Part shown: positions 1-8,992 of the stretch, piece after piece
Layout: every line of letters begins with the position of its first letter
Numbering within the stretch: the stretch's first letter is position 1
Origin: Pseudoselenomonas ruminantium
Lineage (GTDB): Bacteria; Bacillota; Negativicutes; Selenomonadales; Selenomonadaceae
NCBI GenBank assembly: GCA_015058625.1
Contig: SVCA01000003.1
Coordinates: forward strand, 124,001 to 188,000
Length of the DNA: 64,000 nucleotides
Direction: 5' to 3'
Program-made: the position numbers and the translations under genes
Notes under the pieces: generated by a model
Seen by the model: only the letters and a program-made list of their open reading frames with translations
Database searches by the model: none
What the model was told of the DNA's origin: nothing

Positions 1-1065
1 CGCAATCTCCTCAGCACTCTTATTCCAGCGGGCATCCGGCTTGCGCCGCAGAACTCCCAAACCGGAACAGGGTGCATCCACGAGCACCCGGTCAGCCATA
101 TCCTCATACTCTTCACCCACTTCGCGGGCATCGAGCAAGGTAGGTTCAATAATGGTAATACCCAGACGCTGCGCATTTTCTTCAATGCGTTCCAGCTTAT
201 GCTCGTAGATATCTCCGGCCACAATACGGCCCTCGTTCTTCATCAGCGCCGCCATATGAGTGGTCTTGCCCCCCGGAGCACTGCAGCAGTCGATAATGAG
301 TTCACCGGGCTGCGGGTCAACGACATGAGCAACCAGCATGGAGCTTTCGTCCTGTACCTGACAGAGCCCGTTCTGCAACGGCGCCAGATTATCCAACGCT
401 CCATGGGCCGTAACGAGTATCCCCTCCGGCGTCCACTGGCTTTCCTGCACTTCCGCGCCTGACTCCTGCAACACCTTTAACAAGTCCTCGCGATTGCTCT
501 TTAGCGTGTTGGTACGCACTGAAAGTACCGGCTGGCCGTTATCAAAGGCGCAGAGTGCTTCCGCTTCTTCAAAGCCGAACTGCTTAACCCAGCGCTTCAC
601 CAGCCAATAGGGATGCTGACTCTTTAAGGCCAGTCCTTCCGTTGCCTTGCCTTTGCCTTCGGGGAAAGCCGCTTTTCCCGGCTCCCGTACGGCGGTACGC
701 AATACAGCGTTCACAAACTTCACCGTGCCTGCATGGCTGTACTTCTTGGTCAGTTCCACCGCCGTATTGCAGGCCGCCGAAGCTGGCACCTTGTCCAGAT
801 AGAAAATCTGGTAAAGCCCCAGCCGCAGGATATCCCGCACCATCGGCGGGATTTTCTTTAGCGGCCGGTTTACATAGCGGCGCAGAATCCAGTCGAGGGT
901 ATCCCCGGCCTTCACCGCACCATAGACGAGTTCTGTCACAAAACGGCGGTCCTGGTCGGAAAGTTCCGCCTTGCGCAGATGACGGGCCAGAGCCACATTG
1001 GCATAGGCGCCTTCCTCATGCACTTCATTTAATATCTTAATCGCGATTTCCCGCGCTTTATCCAT
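1..1065 (-). CDS. rsmB: 16S rRNA (cytosine-C5) methyltransferase RsmB, partial (C-terminus outside window)
   Basis: RsmB (Sun family) methylates C967 of 16S rRNA using SAM. Read on the minus strand the frame is open from ATG at 1065 to the window edge, about 355 codons, so the C-terminal end is missing. The N-terminal part is the NusB-like RNA-binding domain (starts MDKAREIAIKILNEV). The catalytic part shows the SAM-binding motif DCCSAPGGKTTHMA and, further on, DAPCSGLGVLRRKPD with the catalytic-type Cys of the PCS motif. The start overlaps the end of the DUF116 gene by 8 nt, so both are translated from one message with fmt and def. Family assignment is firm. Confidence 0.93.
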   Translation of the reverse strand, partial: MDKAREIAIKILNEVHEEGAYANVALARHLRKAELSDQDRRFVTELVYGAVKAGDTLDWILRRYVNRPLKKIPPMVRDILRLGLYQIFYLDKVPASAACNTAVELTKKYSHAGTVKFVNAVLRTAVREPGKAAFPEGKGKATEGLALKSQHPYWLVKRWVKQFGFEEAEALCAFDNGQPVLSVRTNTLKSNREDLLKVLQESGAEVQESQWTPEGILVTAHGALDNLAPLQNGLCQVQDESSMLVAHVVDPQPGELIIDCCSAPGGKTTHMAALMKNEGRIVAGDIYEHKLERIEENAQRLGITIIEPTLLDAREVGEEYEDMADRVLVDAPCSGLGVLRRKPDARWNKSAEEIA

Positions 1066-1876
1066 TATCTTGCTCCTTGGGAATGATGATTTTTTCCAAC
1101 TGGGCACGAACTTCCGCCATGTCCACATGGGTATTGTAGCAAGGACCGTTGGGACGGATATTTAAGACGCCCACCGCCGGCAGAGGATAGACATCCTGAA
1201 TGCCGCTCATGAGGTCCCGCTCACAGGCAATGGCGAGCACCGCCTTCGGCCGGGTGTTGTAGACAACCTGACGGGCCAAAGTCCCCCCCGTAGCCACAAA
1301 GAAATGGAAGCCCATTTCCTCGGACAAGGTCACCAGCGAACCGATATCGCAGCCGCCGCAGCGTTTGCAATTATTGGGGTCCCGAGTGATTTTATGCGGA
1401 CAGGTGGCCAGCTGCAGGCAGTGCGGCGTTACCACGAGCAACTTGTCCGCCGGCACCTTGATGCCCATGCGGTTAAACATGAGATTGCTCGTAGCAATGA
1501 AGGAGCCCTCCAACTGACGCTTGCGGATGCCAAATATTTTGGCCACATAAACCGCCACCGGAAAGAGCATATTGATAAGCTCATAGGTCTGCCGCTGCAA
1601 AAAGGGCAGATAAAACCAGCCCTTTACCGCCAGTACCATATTCAATATAGCCAGCAAGGCTCCTGCACTCAGCAGGATAAACACGCCGCCCACAATCATC
1701 GGCAGCATTGCCGCAATCTCGGCCAGTCCCAAACGGGCAATGTACCAGATAACATAGAGCAGAGCCGATGCCAGCACCGTAGTCAGGGCAAGCACGCCGA
1801 TAAACAGCCGCTTCTTGGCCCTGCCCGGCAATGTATAGGTTTTCTTTTGGGTCGAATCTGTCATTTTACTTCCCAT
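1058..1876 (-). CDS. DUF116 family membrane protein
   Basis: About 272 residues. Two hydrophobic segments (roughly residues 22-50 and 58-90) are followed by a cytosolic cysteine-bearing DUF116 domain. Within it the pattern TPHCLQLATCPHKIT, then CKRCGGC, gives closely spaced cysteines typical of a metal- or cluster-binding site. Function is unknown. The gene sits between fmt and rsmB in a def-fmt-DUF116-rsmB order common in Negativicutes and clostridia, suggesting a housekeeping role linked to translation. ATG at 1864 lies 4 nt after GGGAAG, while ATG at 1876 has no obvious Shine-Dalgarno, so the protein may begin four residues later. Confidence 0.85.
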   Translation of the reverse strand: MGSKMTDSTQKKTYTLPGRAKKRLFIGVLALTTVLASALLYVIWYIARLGLAEIAAMLPMIVGGVFILLSAGALLAILNMVLAVKGWFYLPFLQRQTYELINMLFPVAVYVAKIFGIRKRQLEGSFIATSNLMFNRMGIKVPADKLLVVTPHCLQLATCPHKITRDPNNCKRCGGCDIGSLVTLSEEMGFHFFVATGGTLARQVVYNTRPKAVLAIACERDLMSGIQDVYPLPAVGVLNIRPNGPCYNTHVDMAEVRAQLEKIIIPKEQDNG

Positions 1877-1882
1877 ATACGG

Positions 1883-2818
1883 TCAGTCAAACTTTGCCCC
1901 AGCGGCAAAGCCGTGACCATTCAGATAATCAGCAGCTCCCATTTTCTTCTTGCCAGGAGCCTGCAGTTCCAAAATCTCCAGCACTTCATCACCGGCAGCC
2001 ACAAAGAGTCCGGTCTTTTTGTCGGCCCTCACAACGGTTCCGGCTGGTGCCGTTGCCTGCTCTCCCGTGCGGCGGGTACGCCAAATCTTATACTTGACAC
2101 CATTGAGGCTCGTGTAAGCCCCAGGCCAGGAATTGAGGCCACGCACGAGATTATGCACTTCCTGCGCGGATTTTGACCAGTCAATCTGACCGGTTGTTTT
2201 CGTGAGCATCGGTGCATAGTTGGAGTCCTCCGGCTGCGGCGTGCGCGTAAGCGTGCCATCCGAGAGTTTTTCCAGCGTGTCCATAAGGACCTTAGCGCCC
2301 ATGCCCATCAGACCGTCATGGACTTCCTCAAGCGTCGTATCCTCGCCAATGGGGAATTCTGCCTTTAAGAGCATATCGCCCGTGTCGAGGCCCGCATCCA
2401 TAAACATCGTGGTAACACCGGTCTTTTCCTCGCCGTTAATCACGCACCACTGCATGGGCGCTGCCCCGCGGTAACGCGGCAGGAGCGACGCATGGACATT
2501 GATGCAGCCGTATTCGGGAATGTCGAGAATACGCTGCGAAAGAATCTGACCAAACGCCACGACAACCATTAAATCCGGTTTCATTTCCTCCAGTTTGGCG
2601 GTGAATTCTTCCGTCTTGATTTTTTCCGGCTGGTACACAGGCAGGTCATGCTCTACAGCCCAAGCCTTTACTGGCGACGGCATCATCTTCTGCCCGCGCC
2701 CTCTGGGCTTATCCGGCTGGGTGATAACCGCCATGACCTCGCACTGCTCATGCAGGGCGGCCAGACAGGGTACCGCAAACTCCGGCGTGCCCATAAATAC
2801 TACGCGAAATTTCTTCAC
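1883..2818 (-). CDS. fmt: methionyl-tRNA formyltransferase
   Basis: Transfers a formyl group from 10-formyl-THF to Met-tRNAfMet for translation initiation. The 311-residue protein is full length. It has the N-terminal Rossmann-like formyltransferase domain starting VVFMGTPEFAVP, the loop ITQPDKPRGRGQK, the catalytic block INVHASLLPRYRGAAP with its Asn and His, and the C-terminal OB-like tRNA-binding domain (from about residue 205). Start is GTG overlapping the def stop as GTGA, implying translational coupling with peptide deformylase, which removes the formyl group this enzyme adds. Confidence 0.96.
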   Translation of the reverse strand: MKKFRVVFMGTPEFAVPCLAALHEQCEVMAVITQPDKPRGRGQKMMPSPVKAWAVEHDLPVYQPEKIKTEEFTAKLEEMKPDLMVVVAFGQILSQRILDIPEYGCINVHASLLPRYRGAAPMQWCVINGEEKTGVTTMFMDAGLDTGDMLLKAEFPIGEDTTLEEVHDGLMGMGAKVLMDTLEKLSDGTLTRTPQPEDSNYAPMLTKTTGQIDWSKSAQEVHNLVRGLNSWPGAYTSLNGVKYKIWRTRRTGEQATAPAGTVVRADKKTGLFVAAGDEVLEILELQAPGKKKMGAADYLNGHGFAAGAKFD

Positions 2819-3282
2819 GACTGATTCCCCCTATGAACACTCGTGGCAATGTCAATAAAGAGCTGACCTTCCAGATGGTCGAGTTCATGCTGAATGCAGC
2901 GGGCCAAGAGTCCCGTTGCCGTCAAATGCTGACGCTTGCCCCGGCGGTTCATAAATTCCACCTTGACCTTGGCAGCCCGCGTCACTTCGCCATAAATATC
3001 CGGCACAGACAGGCAGCCTTCGGTATCGACAACCTCGCCTTCCTTGAAGGTAATCACCGGATTGATGAGTTCCAACAGGCCATGTTCATCCTGACAGTCA
3101 ATGACGACCAGACGGATGTTCTGCCCAATCTGCGGAGCGGCCAGACCGACACCATCATTTTCGTACATGGTCTCAGCCATATCGTCCATGAGCTTCTTGA
3201 GCTTTTTATCTACGCGTTCCACAGGTACGGAAACCTGCTTCAGGACGGGATTACCCGCCTTTAATACTTCTAATAATGCCAT
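2815..3282 (-). CDS. def: peptide deformylase
   Basis: Metal-dependent removal of the formyl group from nascent proteins. All three family motifs are present in 155 residues: GVGLAAPQIG (motif 1), EGCLSVPDIYGEV (motif 2, metal-ligand Cys) and CIQHELDHLEGQLFID (motif 3, HExxH). ATG at 3282 follows GGAGA. It is first in the def-fmt-DUF116-rsmB run and overlaps fmt by 4 nt. pepT lies just upstream on the same strand with a 9 nt gap, so it may be co-transcribed. Confidence 0.96.
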   Translation of the reverse strand: MALLEVLKAGNPVLKQVSVPVERVDKKLKKLMDDMAETMYENDGVGLAAPQIGQNIRLVVIDCQDEHGLLELINPVITFKEGEVVDTEGCLSVPDIYGEVTRAAKVKVEFMNRRGKRQHLTATGLLARCIQHELDHLEGQLFIDIATSVHRGNQS

Positions 3283-3291
3283 ATATTCTCC

Positions 3292-4545
3292 TTATTTCTT
3301 GTTCAATTTGCCTGCGCCCACGGCGATTTGCAGTACCGTTTCCCCAGCTTTTTTGAGAGATTCCAGCGGCAGATATTCAAAACGGCCGTGGAAGTTGGCA
3401 CCGCCGGTAAAGATATTCGGACACGGCAGTCCCATAAAGGACAGGCGGGCACCATCCGTGCCACCGCGAATTGGCTGTACATCCGGCTCGATACCGGCAG
3501 CCTTCATGGCCTCTTTGGCCAGTTCCACCACGTACATATTGCCGTCTTCAATCTTTTCCAGCATATTGAAGTACACATCATGGTGCTTCACTTCCACGCG
3601 GCCTTCGCCGTACTTCTTATTGAAGAAAGCGGCCATGGTGTCGAGATATGCCTTGCGCTCCTCGAACTTCTCGCGGTTATGGTCACGAATCAGCATGCTC
3701 ATCGTGCAGGTTTCCACATCACCGCTCATCTTGTAGACATGGAAGAAACCTTCGTGACCTTCCGTATACTCTGGCTTCTCACCAGCCGGCAGCATCTGCT
3801 GCCATTCGCAGGCCATAGAAAGCGCATTAATCATCTTGCCCTTGCCGTCACCGGTATGCACGCTGACGCCATGGAATACAATCGTCGGATTAGCTGCGTT
3901 GAAGTTTTCATACTCCAGCCCGCCCAGTTCGCCGCCATCAATGGTGTAAGCAAAATCAGCCGCAAATTTCTCCACATCGAAACGGTCAGCACTGCGGCCC
4001 GTTTCCTCATCCGGCGTAAAGCCAATACGAATCTTGCCATGCTTCACTTCCGGATGCTGTACCAAATATTCCATGGCACTGACAATCGCCGTTACACCGG
4101 CCTTGTCATCAGCGCCCAGAAGCGTTGTGCCATCCGTGAACATGATATCCTGCCCTTTGTACTTGAGCACTTCCGGGAAAGCCTTGGTGGAAAAGATAAT
4201 ATTTTTCTCCGCATTGAGCACGATATCCTTGCCGTCATAATTCTTCACAATCTGCGGCTTGATATCCTTGCCCGAAGCAGACGGGCTCGTATCCACATGG
4301 GCGATAAAGCCAACCGTGGGCGCTTCGTCCATACCGTTAGCCGGCAGCGTTGCCATCACATAACCATGATTATCGAGTTCCACTTCGCTAAGCCCGATTT
4401 CTTTCAGCTCCTCGGCCAAGTGCTTTGCCAGCACCAACTGTCCCGGCGTGCTGGGGCAAGCCTTGTCGTTATCCTCATCGGACTGCGTATCAAAGCTCAC
4501 ATAATCCTTAAACCGTTTCACCAAAATATCCATGCTTAATTCCAT
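3292..4545 (-). CDS. pepT: peptidase T (tripeptidase, M20B)
   Basis: Zn-dependent aminotripeptidase acting on peptide N-termini in the cytosol. The 417-residue protein has the M20 metal-site motifs in order: AHVDTSP (His/Asp), GADDKAG (bridging Asp), TPDEETG (catalytic Glu plus ligand), DGGELGGLEYENFNAA, and ANFHGRFEYL near the C-terminus (last His ligand). I chose ATG at 4545 because GAGGTG stands 6 nt before it; an in-frame GTG three codons upstream is also possible. The intergenic region to lgt carries an extended -10 (TGCTATAAT, minus strand, -10 at about 4590-4595) suitable for this gene. Confidence 0.95.
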   Translation of the reverse strand: MELSMDILVKRFKDYVSFDTQSDEDNDKACPSTPGQLVLAKHLAEELKEIGLSEVELDNHGYVMATLPANGMDEAPTVGFIAHVDTSPSASGKDIKPQIVKNYDGKDIVLNAEKNIIFSTKAFPEVLKYKGQDIMFTDGTTLLGADDKAGVTAIVSAMEYLVQHPEVKHGKIRIGFTPDEETGRSADRFDVEKFAADFAYTIDGGELGGLEYENFNAANPTIVFHGVSVHTGDGKGKMINALSMACEWQQMLPAGEKPEYTEGHEGFFHVYKMSGDVETCTMSMLIRDHNREKFEERKAYLDTMAAFFNKKYGEGRVEVKHHDVYFNMLEKIEDGNMYVVELAKEAMKAAGIEPDVQPIRGGTDGARLSFMGLPCPNIFTGGANFHGRFEYLPLESLKKAGETVLQIAVGAGKLNKK

Positions 4546-4671
4546 GAAAAACACCTCGAATAAAATTTGTTCGTTTCATACATCTTATCATTATAGCATA
4601 AGTGGCTATAGTAAAAAAGCCCTTCATGGTTTATAATAATAATGGTCATATATCATATTAGGAGACTTCTT

Positions 4672-5451
4672 ATGCATCAGTATCTATTTTTCATCGGGGA
4701 TTTTCCCGTGCGTGCTTACGGACTCGTCATCTCCCTGTCCATCATGCTGGCCACCGGCGTTGGATACTTTCTGGCAAAGTCAGACGGCCGGGGCGCGGAA
4801 AAACATATCGTGGATTTGGGAATTTATTGCGGCCTGGCCGGACTCTTGGGTGCCCGGCTCTGGGATGTGTTTTTCTTCGATTGGGATTACTACTCCCATC
4901 ACCTCACGGAACTATTAAACGTCTGGCAGGGCGGCATGGCCATTCAGGGCGGCGTGCTCTTAGGGGTGCTCACCGGTGTCGCCTATTGCCGTTACCACAA
5001 GCTTGACACTTTGCATCTGATGGATGTACTGGCGCCGGCCATCATCCTCGGTCAGGCTCTGGGCCGCTGTGCCAATCTCCTGAACGGTGATGCCTTCGGT
5101 GCTCCGACCGGCAGCAACTTCGGCATTGTCTATCCGGCTACGACACTCGCCGCTCATACTTACGGCAGCCAGCCGCTGTGGCCGGCAGAAGTTTGGGAAG
5201 GCCAGCTCGACATCGTCATCTTCGCGCTGCTGCTCATCTATCGCGCCACGTTCAAGCATGCCAAAGGTCAGTGCTTCGCCCTCTATGTCATGCTCTACTG
5301 CGCCGCCCGCTTCGCATTGGAATTTCTGCGCGGCGATTACGCGGAAAAAGTTCTGGGCTTTATGACCAGCGGCCAGACCACCAGCGCCATCGGCTTCGCG
5401 CTCGCCTTAATCGCTTTCTGGGCATTGAAACTACGTCACACAAAAGAATAA
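4672..5451 (+). CDS. lgt: prolipoprotein diacylglyceryl transferase
   Basis: Integral-membrane enzyme that adds diacylglycerol from phosphatidylglycerol to the lipobox Cys of prolipoproteins. The protein has about seven hydrophobic segments and the Lgt signature GRCANLLNGDAFGAPT, with Arg and Asn of the active-site loop, and a C-terminal FLRGDYAE segment with the conserved Arg/Asp-Glu positions. ATG at 4672 is preceded by TTAGGAGA with good spacing, so an in-frame ATG ten codons upstream is not the start. In GGMAIQGG the residue at the place of E. coli His103 is Gln (Q92 here). It stands alone, divergent from pepT, with its own terminator. Confidence 0.93.
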   Translation: MHQYLFFIGDFPVRAYGLVISLSIMLATGVGYFLAKSDGRGAEKHIVDLGIYCGLAGLLGARLWDVFFFDWDYYSHHLTELLNVWQGGMAIQGGVLLGVLTGVAYCRYHKLDTLHLMDVLAPAIILGQALGRCANLLNGDAFGAPTGSNFGIVYPATTLAAHTYGSQPLWPAEVWEGQLDIVIFALLLIYRATFKHAKGQCFALYVMLYCAARFALEFLRGDYAEKVLGFMTSGQTTSAIGFALALIAFWALKLRHTKE

Positions 5452-5475
5452 AGGGGACATGCCCCTTTAACTTAC

Positions 5476-5510
5476 AAAAATCCGCTGACAAAACATGTCA
5501 GCGGATTTTT
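5476..5510 (+). terminator. intrinsic terminator after lgt
   Basis: Perfect 15-nt arms AAAAATCCGCTGACA and TGTCAGCGGATTTTT around a 5-nt loop, starting 25 nt after the lgt stop, with T-rich 3' arm. A smaller hairpin (AAAGGGG/CCCCTTT at 5450-5467) precedes it. Confidence 0.85.
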
Positions 5511-5513
5511 GCG

Positions 5514-6129
5514 TAAATTGCAGTTTATTGCTCAGTTCTTGCTGAAAAATTTTTGTTACAGCTCAGTTTGGGCGGAGGTGGTAATACTTTTCGCCGTTGC
5601 ACTAAATGACCCACAAGCAAATTTATGGGCTTTTTAGTTACCTGCGCCGGGCAAGACCGGCGGCGCGTATGTTCAGCTCAACTTCTAGGAACTTTTTGTT
5701 TGTGGGCCAGTCCTCACTTCGTTCGGACAGTCGTTCCACGGCGAAAAGCATCACCACCTCCACCCGAAGCGATGTCCGTATAAGACGGCATTTTCGTAGT
5801 GACAAGCAACAAGCACATCGATGTTCTTGTTACGAGAGCAACGAGTTCTCGCCGCTTGTATAATCCGTAACTTGGGGCGAACGGGGAGTGATTTTTCTGT
5901 AGGGAGCGACTGCCTGAACGAAGTGAAGGCCGACCCCGGAAGAAAGTTACCAAGCAAATAAGCTGAAAGCAGCGCCGTTGGCCTGCCCGGCGCAGGTAAC
6001 TGGACAGCTTGTCTTTCCGAGGGGGTCGTTTAGCGGAAAACAGAAAAATTACTTCCCGTTCACCCCTGATAAAGTATGAACGGGATACCTTTACCACGAA
6101 CTAACAAAACTCCTACAAACTGCAATTTG
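5514..6129. repeat. 0.6 kb structured non-coding element with terminal inverted repeats (copy 1)
   Basis: Bounded by inverted 12-mers AAATTGCAGTTT (5515-5526) and AAACTGCAATTT (6117-6128). Inside are long imperfect complementary arms: 5570-5597 with 5738-5765 (25/28), 5609-5622 with 5695-5708 (12/14), 5874-5899 with 6041-6066 (23/26), and an 18-mer AGTTACCTGCGCCGGGCA at 5636-5653 whose exact reverse complement is at 5984-6001. Also 5714-5733 matches 5907-5926 inverted (18/20). The mismatches I compared in these arms are transitions, as expected if G-U pairs are tolerated. A palindrome centred on ACATCGATGT lies at 5808-5831. Short open frames across it have no family resemblance or ribosome-binding site. 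The left third recurs at 63784-64000. Likely a MITE-like or structured-RNA repeat; mobility is inferred. Confidence 0.8.
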
Positions 6130-6135
6130 CCCGCC

Positions 6136-6699
6136 TCAACGCCGCAGCATTTTATTAATCCGCACCCCCAAGAATGCCGCCAGGAGCGCCTTGAGCACAT
6201 CCCCAAACACGAAGGGAGCCACAGCCATCATAAAGCCTTCATACCAGCCCACCTGCAACACCATCACCATGGAAATCAACCCGCCAACATAGGTGAAGGG
6301 AACGCCAATCAGCACTGTCACCAGCGCATAGCGGCGGAAACTTACCGCCTGCCCCTTGAAATAACTCTGCAGGAAGCACACCAGCGGCCAGCCGAAGTAG
6401 AAACCAGCCGTGGGGCCTAACAAACGGCCCATGCCCCCTACTCCACCCGGGAAAATCGGCAGCCCAATGGCGCCCAGGAACACATAAGAAGCCAGCGTGA
6501 TAAAGGCTAGTTTCGGCGGCAGTACCAAAGCCGTCAAACCAATGCCGATAGTCAGCGCCGTGACCAGTCCCGGCGTAAAGGGCAATGGAAAGGAAATAAA
6601 CGCCGTCGCACAACAAAAAGCCAGACAGATAGCCATGCGGGTCATATCCTGTACCGTAAAGCCCGCCTTTGGCATGTCTAAGGCATTCTCTCTTAGCAT
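6136..6699 (-). CDS. bioY: biotin transporter BioY (S component)
   Basis: Substrate-binding membrane subunit of the ECF biotin transporter. 187 residues with six hydrophobic segments; the family core VFLGAIGLPIFPGG with following GMGRLLGPTAGFYFGW (the GPT.G(Y/F) loop) is clear. No EcfAT genes are nearby, so it either works alone or shares the general ECF module. It lies downstream of lysS with its own promoter and a BirA-like operator, fitting biotin-repressed uptake. Confidence 0.94.
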   Translation of the reverse strand: MLRENALDMPKAGFTVQDMTRMAICLAFCCATAFISFPLPFTPGLVTALTIGIGLTALVLPPKLAFITLASYVFLGAIGLPIFPGGVGGMGRLLGPTAGFYFGWPLVCFLQSYFKGQAVSFRRYALVTVLIGVPFTYVGGLISMVMVLQVGWYEGFMMAVAPFVFGDVLKALLAAFLGVRINKMLRR

Positions 6700-6720
6700 A
6701 ATGATTCCCCCAATAAAAAA

Positions 6721-6795
6721 CGCTTTTTATGAATACATCCCCATTATAGACGTATTCACAAAAAGCGTCAACTTTATTTTCTGTTTGGTTAACTA
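6721..6795 (-). promoter_or_regulatory. bioY promoter with BirA-like operator and large dyad
   Basis: On the minus strand TTGACG (plus 6766-6771) and TATAAT (plus 6743-6748) are separated by 17 nt. A dyad TAGTTAAC-N15-GTTGAC (6765-6795) covers the -35 and begins directly after the lysS stop; it resembles the Firmicutes BirA site and matches the site at bioB. A second dyad of 16-nt arms (6721-6736 and 6752-6767, 15/16 complementary) encloses the -10 and is followed by a T-run, so it could also terminate lysS transcription. Confidence 0.6.
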
Positions 6796-8304
6796 TTAGT
6801 CAGCCAGCGGTTTCATGGTCGGGAATAAGAGTACATCGCGGATAGAAGCAGCGTCCGTCAGGAACATAACCAGACGGTCAATGCCGATACCTACGCCGCC
6901 CGTCGGCGGGAGGCCGTATTCCAGAGCCATGACGAAATCTTCGTCCATGCCATGGGCTTCATCATCACCGGCTTCACGCTGCTTGAGCTGGTCTTCAAAA
7001 CGGCCCTTCTGGTCGATGGGGTCGTTAAGCTCGGTAAAGCCGTTGGCCAGTTCGCGGCCATAGATGAAGAACTCGAAGCGGTCGGTAATGCGCGGGTCTT
7101 CCGGGTTGCGCTTAGCCAGCGGAGAAATCTCCGTCGGATGGCCCGTGATGAAGGTCGGCTGCATCAGCGTTTCTTCCACCTTTTCCTCGAAAGCCTGATT
7201 CAAAATGCCGCCGATACCATGGCGCTGCTCATAGGGAACGCCGATTTCGTCAGCCATTTTGCGGGCTTCTTCTACGGTTTCGCAGGCCATGAAGTCCTTG
7301 CCCGTAGCTTCCTTAACAGCATCATTCATGCTGATGCGCTTAACCTTGGCAAGGTCAATTTCCACACCCTGGTAGTTGATAACCGTGGTGCCGAGCACTT
7401 TCTGTGCGGCATTGACCACAATACCTTCGGTCAAATCCATCATGTCCGTGTAATCAGCGAAAGCCTGATAGAACTCAATGGAAGTAAATTCCGGATTATG
7501 ACGTACATCCATACCTTCGTTGCGGAAGATACGGCCGATTTCGTATACGCGGTCAAGGCCGCCGACAATCAGACGCTTGAGGTTGAGTTCCGTAGCGATA
7601 CGCAGGTAGAGGTCGATATCCAGCGTATTGTGATGGGTGATGAACGGACGGGCAGCTGCACCACCGGCAATAGTGGACAGAACCGGCGTTTCCACTTCCA
7701 GATAGCCGCGTTCATCGAGATACTCACGGATGGAGTTGATGGTCTTCGTGCGGCGGCGGAAGGTTTCGCGCACATCCTGATTCATAATGAGGTCGAGATA
7801 ACGCTGACGATAGCGGATATCCACATCCTGCAGGCCATGGAATTTTTCCGGCAGCGGACGCAGGGACTTGGAAAGCAGGTCGAAATCTTCTACGCGTACG
7901 GTAACTTCGCCGCGATGCGTCTTGAATACCACGCCGCGGATGCCGATGATATCACCGATATCAAGACGGCGGAACTGACCTTTGTACTTTTCTTCGCCCA
8001 GAACATCAATCTTGAAGTACACCTGAATGTTGCCCGTGCGGTCATTCAGCGTGCAGAAAGATGCTTTACCGTGGCCACGGATAGCCATGAGACGGCCGGC
8101 GATACATACTTCGGGGCCTTCTTCGTCCCCTTCGAGGTGGTCATTGTCCTTCTTGATATCTGCCGCGTAAGCCGTCACTTCATAGCGATGGCCAAAGGGA
8201 GCCACGCCCATTTCCTTGAAGGCTTCCATCTTTTCACGGCGAACCTTCATCATCTCATTCAGGTCCTCTACAGGAGCCTGCTGATTCTGCTTATTTTCTG
8301 CCAT
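6796..8304 (-). CDS. lysS: lysyl-tRNA synthetase, class II
   Basis: Charges tRNA-Lys. 502 residues: an N-terminal OB-fold anticodon-binding domain (about 55-165, [16 protein letters not shown]) then the class II catalytic core with motif 1 around [18 protein letters not shown], motif 2 [20 protein letters not shown] and motif 3 [17 protein letters not shown]. Follows greA by 34 nt on the same strand; greA-lysS is a conserved pair in Firmicutes. Confidence 0.97.
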   Translation of the reverse strand: MAENKQNQQAPVEDLNEMMKVRREKMEAFKEMGVAPFGHRYEVTAYAADIKKDNDHLEGDEEGPEVCIAGRLMAIRGHGKASFCTLNDRTGNIQVYFKIDVLGEEKYKGQFRRLDIGDIIGIRGVVFKTHRGEVTVRVEDFDLLSKSLRPLPEKFHGLQDVDIRYRQRYLDLIMNQDVRETFRRRTKTINSIREYLDERGYLEVETPVLSTIAGGAAARPFITHHNTLDIDLYLRIATELNLKRLIVGGLDRVYEIGRIFRNEGMDVRHNPEFTSIEFYQAFADYTDMMDLTEGIVVNAAQKVLGTTVINYQGVEIDLAKVKRISMNDAVKEATGKDFMACETVEEARKMADEIGVPYEQRHGIGGILNQAFEEKVEETLMQPTFITGHPTEISPLAKRNPEDPRITDRFEFFIYGRELANGFTELNDPIDQKGRFEDQLKQREAGDDEAHGMDEDFVMALEYGLPPTGGVGIGIDRLVMFLTDAASIRDVLLFPTMKPLAD

Positions 8305-8338
8305 TTATGCAAATTCTCCCATCTATGTCAGCTAATGA

Positions 8339-8815
8339 TTAGCTTAAAATTTCCTTGATTTCGTACTTGATGATACCAGCCGGAGCGTGAACATCTACCA
8401 CAGCGCCCACCTTCTGGCCTAAGAGTGCCTGACCCAGCGGGGATTCGTTGGAAATCTTGCCCTCATCCGGGTCAGCTTCCGTGGAACCAACAATCATAAA
8501 GGTTTCGGGGCCGTCTTCAGCAAATTCCAAATCCACTACAGAAACCTTGGAACCCATCTGCACCACATCACTGGAACCAGCCTTGATGATGTCGGAGTTG
8601 CGGATTTTGACTTCCAAATCCTGAATTTCACCTTCGAGGAATGCCTGCTCGTTTTTCGCATCATCATACTCGGAGTTTTCCGAAAGGTCACCCAGTGCGA
8701 TAGCAGCTTTCAGACGCTCAGCCACCTCAATACGGCGGACACTTTTCAAGTAGTTCAGTTTCTCTACTAGTTTATTATAACCATCTTCGGTCAGCATGAC
8801 CTTTTTATCTGCCAT
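8339..8815 (-). CDS. greA: transcription elongation factor GreA
   Basis: Rescues backtracked RNA polymerase by stimulating transcript cleavage. 158 residues, usual length: N-terminal coiled coil containing the acidic tip DLSENSEYDDAKNEQAFLEG, then the C-terminal FKBP-like domain ending SPLGQALLGQKVGAVVDVHA. First gene of the greA-lysS unit with a near-consensus promoter just upstream. Confidence 0.96.
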   Translation of the reverse strand: MADKKVMLTEDGYNKLVEKLNYLKSVRRIEVAERLKAAIALGDLSENSEYDDAKNEQAFLEGEIQDLEVKIRNSDIIKAGSSDVVQMGSKVSVVDLEFAEDGPETFMIVGSTEADPDEGKISNESPLGQALLGQKVGAVVDVHAPAGIIKYEIKEILS

Positions 8816-8857
8816 GTTAAACGCCCCTTTGCATTTTATCTATATAGTAACTAATTC

Positions 8858-8886
8858 ATTATAAGACGGGTGTCCACTCCTGTCAA
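8858..8886 (-). promoter_or_regulatory. sigma-A promoter for greA-lysS
   Basis: Minus strand TTGACA (plus 8881-8886), 17 nt spacer, TATAAT (plus 8858-8863), about 43 nt before the greA start codon. Both hexamers are perfect matches to consensus. Confidence 0.8.
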
Positions 8887-8992
8887 CCGCAGGGAATATG
8901 AATTTTTTTGTAATACATTCGCTGCTCCTTCGTATATTATAAATGGTTACAAATTTTGACATTGATGTAATTTGGGATGGGGGGATATAAAA

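Noticed and set aside
1304..2176. 290-codon plus-strand open frame over DUF116 and fmt
   Set aside because: Antisense shadow spanning two well-supported minus-strand genes and their junction.
5529..5698. Reading the repeat as a transposon guide or bridge RNA
   Set aside because: Variable loops between constant arms are suggestive, but no transposase or recombinase gene is adjacent to either copy, so it is noted only as speculation.
5606..6097. Short open frames on both strands inside the 0.6 kb repeat
   Set aside because: Arg/Ser-rich translations without homology signals or ribosome sites; the sequence is explained by paired arms. Frames are not kept in the second copy's variable blocks.
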